A stretch of 64,000 nucleotides of DNA from Ochotona curzoniae (lineage: Eukaryota > Chordata > Mammalia > Lagomorpha > Ochotonidae), in contig NW_024465369.1 of assembly GCF_017591425.1 (NCBI RefSeq), positions 28,625,001-28,689,000 of the forward strand. The letters are read 5' to 3'. The translations under genes and the position numbers were made by a program. Below the pieces are notes generated by a model. The model was given only the letters and a program-made list of their open reading frames with translations. It made no database searches and was not told the DNA's origin. Shown in pieces: positions 1 to 58,575 of the stretch. Within the stretch, counting starts at the first letter, position 1. Every line of letters begins with the position of its first letter.

Positions 1-696
1 ATACATAATAACCAACTAACTAACTAGATAACTTAAAAGAGCAAACTGAGGACAACTGTACTTGGCTTGATATGCTGATAAATGGAACTGGAGTGTGTTA
101 GGCTAAGTGAAACAAACACAACAAATTCCACATATTTTTAACCAAAAAGTTAAATGTAAAATTCATTGCAGAGGGGATGCTAAAATGTATAGGTGCCATA
201 TTACTTGGTATACAGAAAGTTATAAATATTGCCTTCACTGAATTGTACCCTCTAATATATCCTTCATTCCTCAAAAAAGAAATGCTTGCATTTGAACCTT
301 TAAAAACTTCCCTGTTCCTCATTCTCTCTGAAAATGTTCATGATCTAGTTTATTATGCATTCATTCTGCAAGGCTCTGATAATCCCAAACAAGTATTTGG
401 GGTGAAAAGTAAAGCCTAATGCTTGGATACTTGCTTAATATTTTTACAAAATTTCAATCTCAGAGTAATAATATGTATTTGAGGTGATGGATATATCATT
501 GCTACATGGCACATCATATGCCATAAATCTGGACATTATGTGCTGATTTTTCAAATCTAAAAAAAGCACTCTCACATTTTACCTAATAGAAAGTTTCTGA
601 AATTTTAGCACATACTGGAGAGCTTGGACCTACCCTTTAAGTATCTGTTGAACTTTTGATTTGTAAGAAACATGTTTGGTCCATCTCAGCATTTCT

Positions 697-1005
697 TTTT
701 TTAATTTTTTTAAAAGATTTATTTTTATTATTTTATTGGAAAGGCGGATATACAGAGAGGAGAGACAGAGAGGAAGATCTTCCATCCGATGATTCACTCC
801 CCAAGTGAGCACAACGGCCAATGCTATGCCAATCCGAAGCCAGGAGCCTCTTCCAGGTCTCCCACGTGGGTGCAGAGTCCCAAAGCTTTGGGCCGTCCTC
901 TGCTGCTTTCCCGGGAAGCAGGGCTGCCAGGATAGAACCGGCGCCCATATGGGATCCCGGGCGTACAAGGCAAGGACCTTAACCACTATGCCATCGCACC
1001 GGGCC
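697..1005 (-). mobile_element. C-repeat SINE, young, with 16-bp target duplication
   Basis: Reverse-strand full-length lagomorph C-repeat, starting with an A-rich tail (as T) and ending GCACCGGGCCC. It is flanked by a perfect 16-bp duplication, ccatctcagcatttct, at 681-696 and 1006-1021. Little divergence from the copy at 20296, so it is recent. Confidence 0.92.
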
Positions 1006-1129
1006 CCATCTCAGCATTTCTAAAGACTAATGCACTTATGAAAAAATCTTCAGGCTCCCTAGCTATCAGGAAGTAAAATCTGCATATGAGAAAGTGACCT
1101 GCAGCAAAAGAGAAGATAGGGAAACAACC

Positions 1130-1210
1130 CAGATCCCATCAAAAGAGGAATAAAGAAACTAACATACATCTCCATGGAATACTATTCATCTGTTAAAAAG
1201 AGTATACTTC
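1130..1210 (+). mobile_element. Possible L1 3'-end scrap
   Basis: acatacatctccatggaata and ctattcatctgttaaaaaga resemble the L1 stretch that reads tggaatactattcagccat. Short and diverged. Confidence 0.4.
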
Positions 1211-1811
1211 TATTGTTTCTAAGCTGGGGAAGCAAGATATAGCTTGCTGTTAGTAAATTACATAAGGAGCGAAAGAAGCTGCAGATGCAGATGATGAAAG
1301 GGAGACTCCAAGAAGGTTTCTTTTAATCTTATTTAACTTGATATATCAGAACAATAGAATTGACAAATGGTGAGTTGGTGGCAGATCCAGAAATGCAGAG
1401 TGAGGTCAAGCACAAAGACGTTGAACTTAATCAGTAATAGTGTAGAAGTTATTGTTCTTGCCACAGATGGAGGAAAAAATTCCTCAGAGCTTCGAATTAA
1501 GAAAGGGATAAAAATGTGAGCTTAGGTCTCTGTTTAAGGGGTTTACAGAAAAATAGCCACAAGAAACAGGATCAGGAACTTAGAACTCTCAGATATATAA
1601 AAAGAACAAATAAACAAAAACAGGTATGCCTCCTGAAACAAATAGAATAAGGAATGTTGATAACCTATACTAAACAGTAGCAAAGGAAATCCTGAGATTA
1701 GCAAATATCTTCAATCTGTCCTATCAACTTGTATTCTCAGGGTTCTGTGGTCATGAGAGTTCAAAACAGGAAAAGTGAGAACTATAAAGACTGCTAAGTA
1801 CCATAGTGGGA

Positions 1812-2122
1812 TTTAGGTGCTACCTGCTGACAGCATCCCATATGGGCAACAGTTCACATCTGGGGTGTCCCACTTCAGATCCAACTCCCTGCTACTGCAT
1901 CTGGGACGCCAGTGGAGGGAGTGGTACAAGTGCTTCAATCCCTGTTGCCCACTTAGTGGACTTAGAAAAAAACAACTGACTCCTGGCTTCAGCCTGGCAC
2001 AGCCTTGGATGTTGCAGTCATTTTGTGAGTAGCTCAGTAGATGGAAAATCTGTCTTTTATTCTCCCTCCCACTATCTCTACTCTCTGCACAATATTGACC
2101 TTCAAATAAATAACATCTCTTA
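1812..2122 (+). mobile_element. C-repeat SINE, old
   Basis: Diverged plus-strand copy, recognised from the order of blocks: catcccatatggg, ccaactccctgct, ctcctggcttcagcctggcacag, then a pyrimidine-rich stretch and an AAATAAATAA-type tail. Confidence 0.8.
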
Positions 2123-2315
2123 AAACAGGTAAAACTATAAACATCCTTCAACAGTACAGTGTTCTCAGTATGCATACTGTGGTAGAAATTATTACTAGAA
2201 TGTCATAAACATGGAAAATGAAGCCTCGAGGGCTGAGACTTGCCTTTAGTCAGACACAATAAAATTGACATGGAATAGGGTCTTCTGACTTTTTAATAAA
2301 CAGTATTAGATATTA

Positions 2316-46941
<44,626 letters not shown>

Positions 46942-47528
46942 CTGAGTTGAAACAAAGAAATAAAGGTGAAAATGTCCGGCTGCCAAGACGACGATTTACA
47001 ACAGCAACAAGGAAAGCAACATAGATATTCAGTTTAAACTGCAAGTGGTAATAGGTTCATAAAATTATTAGCTTGTCCAGTGTCAACCATGTGCAGGCCA
47101 GTATAAGACTTATTTTCTATACTTTGCACCCATATTTATTTGGAAATCTGGATTACTTCAAAGCATTAAAGAAAATCTATTCTTACTATTCTCTGTTTTG
47201 TATCCTTCATGTCATCTATCCTTCGGTGCAATGAAACTCAATTTCCTCTTATAAAAGTCCTTAGGATATTGCTACCAGGACAATAACTACCCTAGTTTTC
47301 CTTTGCCTCTTTAATCACCTGATCATCTTCCTGTCGTACAGCTCATAACTTTATCCACAGATGCTGCTTTTCAATCATTAGGGAGGCTTATTTCTGTGAA
47401 ATGGAGCAATTTCTGGTTTATATTTTTGTGCAACATATGGGCATCCTTTTTAAATTAGAAAGCTACAATTCTAATCTGAATTAAAAACAACCTGTGAAAA
47501 GTATTTTGGGATAGAACAAAAGAAAATA

Positions 47529-48195
47529 GCTCCTGGCACTGTAGCAGCATAGGCAGAACTGCCAACTGCGATGCTAGCATCCCATGTGTGTATTGGTTTA
47601 TGTTCTAGCTGCTCCCCTTCTGATCCAGCTCCCTGTAAACAGCCTTGGAAAAGTAGCAGAAGATGGCCAGAATACTTGGGCCCCGGTTACCCATGTGGGA
47701 GACCGGGAAGCAGCTCCTAGCTCCTGGCTTTGGTCTGGGCCATTCTTAGTTATAGCCAGCTGGGAATTGCATCAGTAAGATGGAAAATCTCTCTATCTCT
47801 GTCTACCTATGCTGGATTTCTCTCTTTTTAAAAGATTTTATTTTCACTGAAAAGGCAGATCAGATTTATGCAGAGAGGGTGAGAGAAAGATCTTGCATCT
47901 ACCATTTCACTCACCAAATGGCCGCAATGACCAGAGCAGACTTGATCTGAAGCCACGAGTTCTTCCCTGGTCTCCAACACAGGTTCAGAGTCCCAAGGCT
48001 TTGGGCTATCCTCTAGTGCTTTCCCAGGACACAAGCAGGGAGCTGGATGGCATGTGGAGCAGCTAGGACCTGAACTGGTGCCTATATGGCATCCTGGTGC
48101 TTACAAGGTGAAGATCTGGCACATTGAGGCCCATTGTGCTAGGCCCTATTTCTGTCTTTTAACACTGACTTTAAAATAAATAAATAAAAGAAAAA
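47529..48195 (+). mobile_element. C-repeat SINE, interrupted by a second SINE
   Basis: Plus-strand copy from agctcctggcactgtagcag to about 47815, whose tail (aaaataaataaataaaag) resumes at 48161 after a minus-strand SINE. The host copy is the older of the two. Confidence 0.8.
47829..48147 (-). mobile_element. C-repeat SINE nested in the preceding one, opposite strand
   Basis: Runs from taaaagattttattttcact to tgtgctaggccct. The 13-bp duplication atttct(c/g)tctttt lies at 47816-47828 and 48148-48160. With its host it forms an inverted pair with almost no spacer. Confidence 0.88.
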
Positions 48196-49824
48196 ATCCA
48201 GGAAAATTTCCTAAATGATTTAATACAAAAAAGTAAAACCACTTTGATTATGACTAACATGATTATGTTACCTGCATATGCATGACATCACAAAAGCTAA
48301 AGAATTCAAAAGTATAATGTAGACAAATTAGTTTGTGAATATTATCTTGAAACATTTTAAGAAAAAATGATGAGAAATTGTCATTCTATTTTTAAAAATA
48401 AGACTATTTCAGTAAGTTAATTCAGAATCCCTTCTTTAGAAAACTTTTAAAATTCCTTTTACAGTGTGTTTTCCTGGGAGATGTGATGCAACAGCATCCA
48501 CTTTAAACAGCTTGCAAAGTGTATATTAAATGTTACCATCATGAACAGAGAGATGGTGTTTTATGAGCCATGATCTGCTCTTTTAGTTTCCAATGTTAAA
48601 TATGATCTTGCATAAATCATAAGTTGTGGAAATGAGATTGTGTAGGCAAAATAATGAACCTGGTGATATTAATTACTCTTTTCTATTTTTTCCAATTTCA
48701 TATCAAATGAAATAATCTCAATTATGATAAGATAGATTTGTTTTCTCTTAAATTTCTTGGCTACAACATAAGTACAGCTCATTTATGAGAAAGAAAAATT
48801 TTAAACTAGTGTAGACAACTAAAAATCATTTTGAAATGGAATGGGGCCATTGCAGGCATTAGGCAACGAACCAAAAGACCAGCACATTCCCTCTCTTCCA
48901 TTTTCCTTCTTAGATAAACTAAATTTAAAGGATATAAAAGAAAACAAATAAAATTAGGTAATCTTGAATTTGGTAAAACAAAAAAACAAAAAAATCACTA
49001 AATGGCATACTCTAAAATAGTGATTATGTTATGTGAGGCTGATCTCAGCAACTGAAAATTAAATCATGAAATATTTAAAAATCGCCCTGACAAAAGAAGT
49101 TTAATTCAATGCTGGGAATGGGGGATGGTCATGATGGAATAGCTTTTCAGTGTAGATGCTGTGGGCTCTCATAGAAAAGTTAGCTAAACAACTTGTGTCT
49201 TTGTACAGTATACTTCAACTAAAGAGTGTTACCCTCTTTGAGAATAATTTGCCAGAAATATAGGTTAAATGATATCAACTAAAAAACCAGCTACTGAATT
49301 TACTCATGCAGTTTTCCTGCTTTCTGCTTCCACTCCTTTTCTTCCTATTATCTTTCTCTATTCATGTCTAAACATTCAGCTCCTGAATGACTAAAACAAA
49401 TACAAAGAGGAGGGACAGGGCTGATGATTGTCAATGGTACCATTCAATAACAGAATTCTCTTGAAGGTAAACCAAAAGATCACACTAAACACCTATTTAA
49501 CATCACAGCATTGGAAACTGAGTTGAAGAGATTCAGACTGCATTCATCATTATACTCCAGCTGAACAGGTGACATCTTTCATTTTACTAGTTAAATGGCC
49601 TTAGTAGAGAGTAGCAGTTGGCATTTGAGTTTACCCAGAAAATACAGTGAGGCAATCCAAGATCAGAGGGTTTCAGATTTTATATTTTGGGAGAATAATT
49701 ATTTAAATAGAGCTTAAAATTCAGCTTAAAATGAAAATAAAATGTTCATCTGAAGTTGAAGGTTTTTTAATTTTTAAAGTTTTATACAAATTATAATCTC
49801 ATAACAATGAGTTTTAAAGCACTG

Positions 49825-50115
49825 GGGCAAACGTTTGGCTCTGGTGATATAAATCATTTGTACATCACTTGGTACATCCAAATTCTGGATCAGAGTGCTT
49901 GAGTATGAGTCCTAGCTCTGCTTATGACTGCCGCTCCCTATAATGCAGGTCCTGGGGAGCAGTAAGTCATGACTTAAGTACTTGAGTCCCGGCAAGACTT
50001 TTATTGAACCTGTCTCCTGGTGTTGGCCTGGTCCAGCCCCAGCAGCTGCAATCTGGGGCCTGAATCAATGGATGGGATCAATCTCTCTGTGTCTTTACCT
50101 TTCCAATAAATAACA
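49825..50115 (+). mobile_element. C-repeat SINE, old
   Basis: gagtatgagtcctagctctg, gcctggtccagccccagcag and tttccaataaataacaat mark a diverged plus-strand copy. Confidence 0.75.
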
Positions 50116-50424
50116 ATTAAAAACAAAAGTAGGAGGCATCCACATCAATGGCAGACAAATGACAGATAATCATCTTTTGTCTTTAATGAATAAGAGATCT
50201 GATTGCAACACTATACAAAGAAATAATTATATTAGTGTCTATTAAACACTGAACTCTGTCAAACCTCAACAGTATTAATTCTATAAAAACACTGGAAACC
50301 AAACGTATGCTATTAAACTAGCCAAGATTCTAACCAAAGTATAACGATAGTAGAGAAGATACAGAGAATATCAGATAATACAAATAATCTGTATATAAGA
50401 AATGCTGCTTGCTAACGCATAGGG

Positions 50425-50620
50425 AGGCAAAGGTGAGCCAAATGCTTTAGGCCCTTGTCTCACATGTGGGTGACCAAGAATGATTTCCAGGACTGTGGCT
50501 TTGGCTTGGCCCAGCTTTGGCTGTTGTGGGCATTTATGGAGTGAACAGGTAGCTGGAAGATTTCCCTGTCTCTCCCTACTTCTCTAACTTTTCCTTAAGA
50601 TAAATGAACAAATAAATGTT
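50425..50620 (+). mobile_element. C-repeat SINE, 5'-truncated
   Basis: tcacatgtgggtgaccaaga, ggcttggcccagctttggct, gttgtgggcatttatggagt and a tail with aataaatg. Confidence 0.75.
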
Positions 50621-53292
50621 TTTTAAAAGCCATACCTGTGCTGATTCATTTTTCCCAAATAATTTCTTCTAGAAATTTATTCAAATGCAATATTCTTATC
50701 TATAAAAATGCTTGTTGTAAAATTTTCCTAGTATTTGAAAGAAATTATGAAATCCAAAATCTAATAAACAGTGTTTAACCAAGTGAAAAATGAACACAGC
50801 ATGAATTACTGAGCTCCAGATTGATAGATGACTTGATCAATTTTTAAATTATAATAATAATCAATGTAATACAGATTATATAACATGCATACTTATCTCA
50901 ATTTTTAGATGCACAGAAATTTTGAAATCAACCACACATTTACCTAATAAAGAGTATTTCTAGCTGAAGGCTGGACCAACCATGGTAATCCAGAACTGCT
51001 GAGTATAAATTAACGTGGTAGAGCAGAAGCAAGAGTAGAGGCAGGTACTGGACAAACATAACCAGAATTTTAAGTAACATCTTAACTACTAGAGCCAACA
51101 TCTGCTCCAATAAATCCTATTTTACATATTTTAGATGGAAAGATATCTTCACAGTAAAAAATTATCACAGTAAAGCAGCATATTCACCAATGCACATTTC
51201 GTGTTTGTGGCAACAGAAATAAATATCTTTACAGTAACTGTAAAGTGGCAAGATAACTTACACAAATGCAAAGCAGGCAGTGCTAGTCCTTGTCCTCTGG
51301 GGCTTCCAGTCTACCGGGGCTTAGAGATAGGTAAACAATTGCAATATACCGCCCTTAAGGGAGCAAAGGCACCTGACCTGGGCTTAGGAGCAAAGCTTTT
51401 GATCAGGGAAAAATTTGAGACACGGGAAGCTGTTTTGTATCAAAATGTGGGTCTGCTACAGACTTTCATTCTCATGATTCTTCATTCCTATTAGATTTTT
51501 GACATAAATGAATTGTAATTTGGGGCTATTTTCAAGAGTAAGAATAGACAGAAAAAAATTTTCTTTCAACAGGGAGTTAGTTCAGTCTTCCTGACAAATC
51601 AAAATTCAAAAATGCTGTAAATATTTTCCCTTCATATTTTCTTTAGTTATTTTATATGAAAATCAAAAGTTACATTGTGCGAGAAAGAGATGATGAAAAA
51701 GAAACACAAAGAGAAATTTTCCATTGATTAAGAGTTTGCTAGGTCAGGGACTGTTTTTACAACATTGATATTTATACACAGTCTGGCTGCGTCCCTGCTC
51801 TCAACTTTTCTGAAAAAGGCTTCAGAAAACTGATTTCTCCTTGTAAAAATTAGATCATATTTTAGCTCCATTGTGAATGCTATCAAAGTACCTGGATTCA
51901 GTACATTCTTTAACCCCAATTTTCAAGAGTTAAATTCCCAATTTGTGGCTCGTTGTCATTATCCAGCCTCTCTTTATAATGTCCTGTGTCATCTCCATAT
52001 CCCATTTTCTGACACTTAGCATCTCCATTCTTCAACAGTCAATATTTTCTGTGCATCTTTTTCATTCATTGAATGTTGAATATTACCTTGGATGTATGTA
52101 TTTTTAACTCAAATATGGTTTGTATTATATACCTAATTCTCTTATTTTCCCTTCTCAATCTGTCTACAGTTTTAGCAGCATGTAACATCCATGTTACATT
52201 TAATCTGTACTTCTAACTACTGTATAACATTCATATTAGCAGGCATTTAACTTCTTTGTTCTAAAAACAATGTTTGACTACCACCTAACTCTTTAAATTA
52301 GATAAATCCAGATTTTATGAGCTTATAGTTTATAAAACTGGAGCAGTGATTTGAGAAAACATTAAAGTGTAAATACAAATTGTGTGCAAAAGTATTTAAA
52401 ATTAGAACATAAATTATGTGATTTTTTCATTGTTTAGAAGACTAATACTATAAATAACAAATTACAATATTTTTATTGATATTTTCTTTGACATACTTGA
52501 ATATAAACCATTTCCTTTGACATCATTGATTGGAATATATGTGTGGGTTGTGTGTGTTTTGTGTGGTTATTACTGGCAGTGACCAAATTTCTAGGAACTT
52601 ATTATTTGTAATGAGATATGCTAAATTATTGTCAAATTTGAGGAAAAGCTTCCATTAAGTTTCCTTCATATATAAGTTGTGAGATATTAGAGTATTTACA
52701 CTGTTCATGGCCAGAGGTTAAACTCAAATACTGTAAGTTGACAACACTCAGTAACCACTTTGTCATTAATATCCTCAATGTAGCCATGAGAACTCATATG
52801 TTCCATAAATATGTAATATATAATCAATTAAATATTCTATATATTATCTCAAACTGGTATCAATAATATAAATCTTTTCTAAAACACTCATATAATCCAC
52901 TGTTCTTTATTAACTGGATGGTCAAGTTTTCACATTTATATAAGAAATGCATTTCTTAACATAAGCATCGATTGAAATGAACTTTCCTCTTAACACTGCC
53001 TTGGTTGTGTCCCACAAGTTTTGAACATGTTGTGTTGATGCCTTCATTTCTTTGAAGCAATTTTTTATTTCCCCTTTGATTTCTTCTATAATCCATTTTT
53101 TTCACAGGTAACTTTAGAAAAACATCACATAATCACAATTTCAGGAATTGTTTTGACAAAATTATAGGAAGTAATTGAGCACAGCACTTGTTCTATTTAA
53201 CTGTGAATGATTTTACAACTATATCCAGGATAAATGTGCAGAGAAGTGACGACAAACCATATAGACACTCCACTGAACTCACACTGTAAGTA

Positions 53293-53598
53293 CAGCCAGC
53301 CCTCCCACATTGGAGATACATATCCACCTATCTTAAACAAGCAAGCACAGAAAATACTTGTACAAAGATGCATCTGTATTGAACACCTACAGACTGCTTT
53401 CTTGTATGTATTTTCTGAATAATATGGCTTAATTATTTATATAATCCTTATACAGTATAATGTAGAACTTGCTGTTTATCTAAAGTACAATGAGGAATGT
53501 ACATAGGTTATTTGCAATCCATGTACATATATATATGTAACTATGAGGGTCCTGGAACCAAACCCACCTCTGCCCTGCAGGAAACTGAGGGATAACTG
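53293..53598. mobile_element. Tigger-like (Tc1/mariner superfamily) non-autonomous DNA transposon
   Basis: Starts cagccagccctccc and ends gagggataactg, which are imperfect inverted termini. It is preceded by TA, the usual target. Internal pieces (tgcatctgtattgaac, acctacagactgctttcttg, gtacataggttatttgcaat, gggtcctggaaccaaaccca) keep the order of a mammalian Tigger-type element. Subfamily not assigned. Confidence 0.75.
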
Positions 53599-55635
53599 AT
53601 TTTCAACCCCATTTTTCCTTGATACAAATAAAATATTCCTGGTTAATTTCAGTATTACTTAACATGTGGGGGACTAGAGTAATAAAAAAAAAAAACCTTA
53701 CAAATGTTTACAAATGTTACCAAAATAAAGTCATGTGAATGTATTGCTAAGACTTCTCTTAGCTTAAATGACATTACTTCCTCAGTAAATTTACCTATGT
53801 CACCACCACAAATAAATTACATAAGAGCATATTCAAATAAAAAAAGATAATGAAGAGCTTTTTTGGAGCCAAAAATGCCTTAAAATGCATGCATTGGAGG
53901 AGGTCTCACAACATTCATGATAATGTATATTATGACAATTGCTATTTATAGATACTAAGATGCTTTCCACCAAAAGAAACTTAATTTTATTTCCATTTTC
54001 CACAAACTTCTTGAAGTACCCCTTTTAACAGAGCTGTGTAAACATTTTTTTGGTAACCGTGCCTGATAGCACCAACTGTCGATTCCTGGGAAACATGCAC
54101 GCCCAACTGACTCACTGTTTCATCCCTTTCTGTCCATCCACCTGGAGTGCATGACAGTGGTGGGTTTTGTTTTCATCTCCCATCAACATTTAGTACTATT
54201 GAATTTTACAACTTTCATCAGACTAAACAGCGAGGATGAGAAATAAGCTACTTTAGTTGGCGAATTAGCACTTTCCAGTCAATAATAATCTTTTGACCAT
54301 TTCCTTGCTTTTATTGATCAAGCAGCAACTTTTTGTACATAATAGGTTTCAATAATTCATCAATTCAGAATTGAAATATTTGTCATCTCACCATTAGCAG
54401 TGTTGATTCTAGCTTATCTTCAGTACGTATAAATCTTAAGTTACCTTTGTAATGTTACAGTATGTCTTAGCGCATAAATGAGGCGTCTTCTCAAAGTTGA
54501 CTTACAGGCAATTACTTATTTTTCTGCTTACCAATTCTCTCAAGTACCTATCTGAAATTTATACACTAGTTTATAAAGAACTCATGCTTTTATAAATCTT
54601 TTCACCTAAAAACACAGAATGTTCTCTATGATTTGGATAATCTGCTGTTCTAGGTGTCTAAAATTTTCTACATAAGGCTTTGTGTATTCTAGATTAAAGT
54701 ATTTCTAAATATTGTATAATTCATGTTTCTATTTGGATAAAGGTCCTTTTTCTCAAGATTGTTTACATTCTTGTCAGTAACTGCTATTCTATTTATCAAT
54801 TTTCTTCTACACAGGTAATAATATCTTCCAAATCTAATGACAATTTGATTTTTCTTCTTCTTCTTTGTATTCCAGAAAAAGAAATAAAAGAATATGAGGA
54901 ACCCCACATATGTCAGATCTCATGTGGGAATTTAATGACAAATACCACAAAATGCCAAGTGCTTTTAATAAACACTTCATGTGTAGTGTGTTACCTTTGC
55001 ACTATAGGTTTATAAGATACAAATTTGTAGTTCACTCATCAAATTAGAGAACAGGCAAAATTGGTCTACATTACTTTGGAATTCTCTAGAGAATTACAAC
55101 TTCACAGGTTAGAAAAACTTCACAAATTATTTAGTATCTTAGTGGGGTGGAGGATACTATCCATTGCCACTAGATGGCACTTAAATGTAATATAACACTA
55201 AATGAAAGGTATACTCCCTGGCAAAATGACTTTTTCTCCTTTAAGTGTGTAGGTAAGTTTATTTTAACCATTTGTCCTGATTGCAGTCATCTGACAATTA
55301 TTAGACAATAAAATATCAATCTCCTTCATTTTGTTATGCCAAAAGCAAACTGCATATGTAAACATATTTTTCTCTTTCTCTCCCATCCTAATACCAGAAA
55401 CACTTCAATATTCATGAAAAATATAATCACCATGTTACTTTGTTACAAGAATTTTTATGCATGTTTTTCTCATAATGCAAAACTTTATGAACATTTTGAA
55501 AGCACTCTTATGCATAGATTTCACATTTTGTACAAAAAATATATTTACAATTTCACTTTATTTTTCACGAACATTTTGAAATTTGTGCATATGTGTGAGT
55601 AGGTAATATTTCTTCCCAATATCCCATCTTATTTT

Positions 55636-55945
55636 TAAAATTTACTTATTCCTTTGAAAGGATAACATAAAGAGAGGGAACTAAATACAGAGCTGGTTCA
55701 CTCTCCAATGGACAGAGCAGTCAGGATTGGATAGGACAAAGCCAGTATCTGAGAGTTCCATTTCATCTCCCACATGGGTGGCAAGGGACTAGAGCACCTT
55801 AGCCATCTTCCACTCCATCTCTAGAGATACTGGCCAAGCAGCTTGACGAGAAGCAGGGCAACTTCAACTCAAGCTGACATTTTGACCAGAGGATGCTGGC
55901 AGCACATGGTGGTTTAACTACTGGCACCACAATACTGCCTCCTCC
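55636..55945 (-). mobile_element. C-repeat SINE, old
   Basis: ttcatctcccacatgggtgg, ccatcttccactccatctct and ggtggtttaactactggcac follow the reversed C-repeat order. Confidence 0.75.
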
Positions 55946-56489
55946 AAATTTCTTACCTGGGATTTACAGGGATTCCCATTGTGTTTCCCAAAAGCCTAAC
56001 TCTTACACTGGAAATCTAAGGTAATCTTTCTTTTTAATTCTCATTGCTGTGGTGGAGCTGTAGCTCCTCATCTTTTCCAGATGAATTCTATTTACTCTGA
56101 ACCTGGATAAGTCAAGGTGAAGGAAGATCAGGTTGAATTTCTTTGCATGTTGGTAGAGTTCTATTGTGGCAGCATGTCTCTCAGTTCTGGCCAGATGGAC
56201 CTGTAGCCTTTGGTTTCTTGTAGCCTCATTTTTCCTTCCAGTTCATTGAGCTTCCAAAGTTTTTCCAGAGTAACTTCCAATAAAACTCCTATTGGCTAGA
56301 GACAGTGTTTATTTCCCTTGTTTTAGCCAATATCCTTACTTAATATGAGAAATTGGCTCTGACTTGCTATGTAGGCTATGAACAAAACAACCTAATTTTG
56401 GACCTGATAGTTTTTCTAATTGATTTAAACATTTCTTCTGAATTACTTGAAAATTAATTCTTTTACTTCAGAAAGCATGTTTTCAAGAC

Positions 56490-56828
56490 AACATAGGCGA
56501 TGGTGCAACTGCTCAATGGCTGAATCTTCACGTTACAAGTGCAAGTATCCCATATGGGCATTCATGTCCCCTCTGCTAAGTTCCCTATCCAGTTCTATGC
56601 TTATGGCCTGGGAAAGCAGTAGAGGATGGCCCAAGACCTTGGGATATTGCACCCACATGGTAAACCCAGAAGCTCCTGGCTCCTGGCTCCTGGCTTTGGA
56701 TGAGTTCAGCTCTGGCTGTTGTGACCATCTGGGGAGTGAACCAGTGGGTGGAAGATCTTTCTTTCCTCCTCCCCATAAATTTGATCTGCCTTTCCAATAA
56801 AAATAAGTAAATCTTTTTTTAAAAAAAA
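56490..56828 (+). mobile_element. C-repeat SINE, moderately young
   Basis: tatcccatatgggcattcat, ggcctgggaaagcagtagag, tctggggagtgaaccagtgg and tttccaataaaaataagtaa. A ctcctgg unit is tripled near 56675-56695. Confidence 0.88.
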
Positions 56829-57009
56829 ATCAGACAATGTATTTTAAATATAGATTCCATTTCAACATTGTTTCTATCTTGTTACTTCTTAGTTTATGAA
56901 GTGTACAGTGATTCTGTGCAGAATTTCTTAAGATATTTTGGGAAACTTCTACCTCAAATCTCCTATGTGGACTAAATCCAATCCTTAGAATTGACTTTTT
57001 TGGTGGTCA

Positions 57010-57325
57010 TGAAATGTAACAATTAAGATGCTGATTAAGATGCCTGCAGCTCACATTAGAGTAGTTACATTCAGTCCCTGGCTCTAGTTCCTGATTCTAG
57101 CATCCTGTTAACAGTCACTCAGAGACACAAGTGATAGCTAAAGCAGTTGGATCCCTGTTTATTTGGAACACTTGGGTTGAATTCCTGTTTCCTGGTTTCA
57201 GCCCAGCCCCATCCTGGCTGTTGCACCCATTTGGGCAGTGAACCAGCAAAAGGAAGTACTCTTATTTTCTCCCCTTTCTCTCTTATCTCTGTTTCTCCTA
57301 CAACTAACATTTAAAAAATAAACAC
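57010..57325 (+). mobile_element. C-repeat SINE, old
   Basis: gttgcacccatttgggcagt, gaaccagcaaaaggaagtac and a pyrimidine block, then an A-rich tail; the head is poorly kept. Confidence 0.65.
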
Positions 57326-57534
57326 AGTGCTCTCATATCACGCCCATGAAATTGTAGGCCAACACATGAAATAAATTCCAACTCATTCTTTAATCTAGCA
57401 GGATTATACTTCAACTATGACAAAACAAATTTCTGTACTCTAAATGACTTTCAAAATAGATCATCTTAAAATTATACTTCCATTACATTTTAAAATTACA
57501 TTATATATATAATAACTACAAAAAATCTAAGATC

Positions 57535-57812
57535 TAATTTTTATTTAAAATCATAGTTGAGAGAGACAGACAAAGACCTAATTACTGTGTCATTCCTCAG
57601 ATGACCAAAACAGCCAAAGCTAGGCCAAGCCAGAGCCAGGTTTGTCCAGCCTGATACAGGCCTCCCACACAGGTGGCAAGGGCCAAACTTGGAGGCCATA
57701 TTCTGCTGCTTTTCCCAAGCTACCCCCCGGAGCTAAACAGAGCAACAAAGACTCAAACCAATGCTAGCACTACAGGTAGTAACTTTGCCTAGAATACCAC
57801 AAACCAGACCCA
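57535..57812 (-). mobile_element. C-repeat SINE, old
   Basis: ggccaagccagagccaggtt, gcctcccacacaggtggcaa, attctgctgcttttcccaag and an end near aaaccagaccc. Confidence 0.75.
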
Positions 57813-58374
57813 AGAAACACATCTATTATTATAAAGGGATTAAATAATAAAAGAGAAACGTTGAACTATTTGGTCAAAGTCAAGATCAGTAATTCTCAGA
57901 GATATTTCCCCTACCCCAGGTAAGGTTGCAAAAAAAATTATTAAATTCAATTTCAATTAATTCTATTGCATGTGCATAGTTGGAGATAAATAGGAAAATA
58001 TGCATAGGTCATACTGTTAAAATTTACTCATCATTTATGTGAAATAAATCAATATTTAAACTATATCTTTACTGACTATATCCTTAATTACCTTGGCTAG
58101 AATTTGTTCGTTAAATTTCTTACAGTTAGAAGTCATTTACATTGACATGTACCTCTCCTACTGATCACATACAAATTAGTTTTTTTGCCCATTGCATATT
58201 CATTAATAAGGAAACCTTTTCCTGTAACACCCTTATAAATCGGAGATCTAAAAATGTATTGAGAAAGTTAACAAGCCTATGGCTTGTTTCTATGCCATAA
58301 TACTATCTTTCATTACAAAACCTGGTTTATCATTTTCAGGATAAAGCTGTATAATTTTATCTTCCAATTAAGCT

Positions 58375-58575
58375 TCAACCTCTTGGGCTCCTGCACCCAC
58401 AATGGAGACCTGGAAGAAGTTCTTTGCTTCAATCAAGCCTAATCCTGGACCTTGAAGCTCTTGGCGGGGTCAACCAGTGGACAGAGATGTTTCTTGCTCA
58501 CTCTCTCATGCTCACTCTCACTCCCATTCTCATCTCCTTACTCTTTAACTCTGACATTCAATCAAAAAAAATGTA
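58375..58575 (+). mobile_element. C-repeat SINE, 5'-truncated
   Basis: gggctcctgcacccacaatg, gagacctggaagaagttctt, gtcaaccagtggacagagat, then a long CT-rich block and poly-A. Confidence 0.75.

Noticed and set aside
805..1023. Several open frames at 630-1023 and 20269-20596
   Set aside because: They are frames within C-repeat SINEs, which are GC-rich and free of stops by chance; the same peptides recur in both places.
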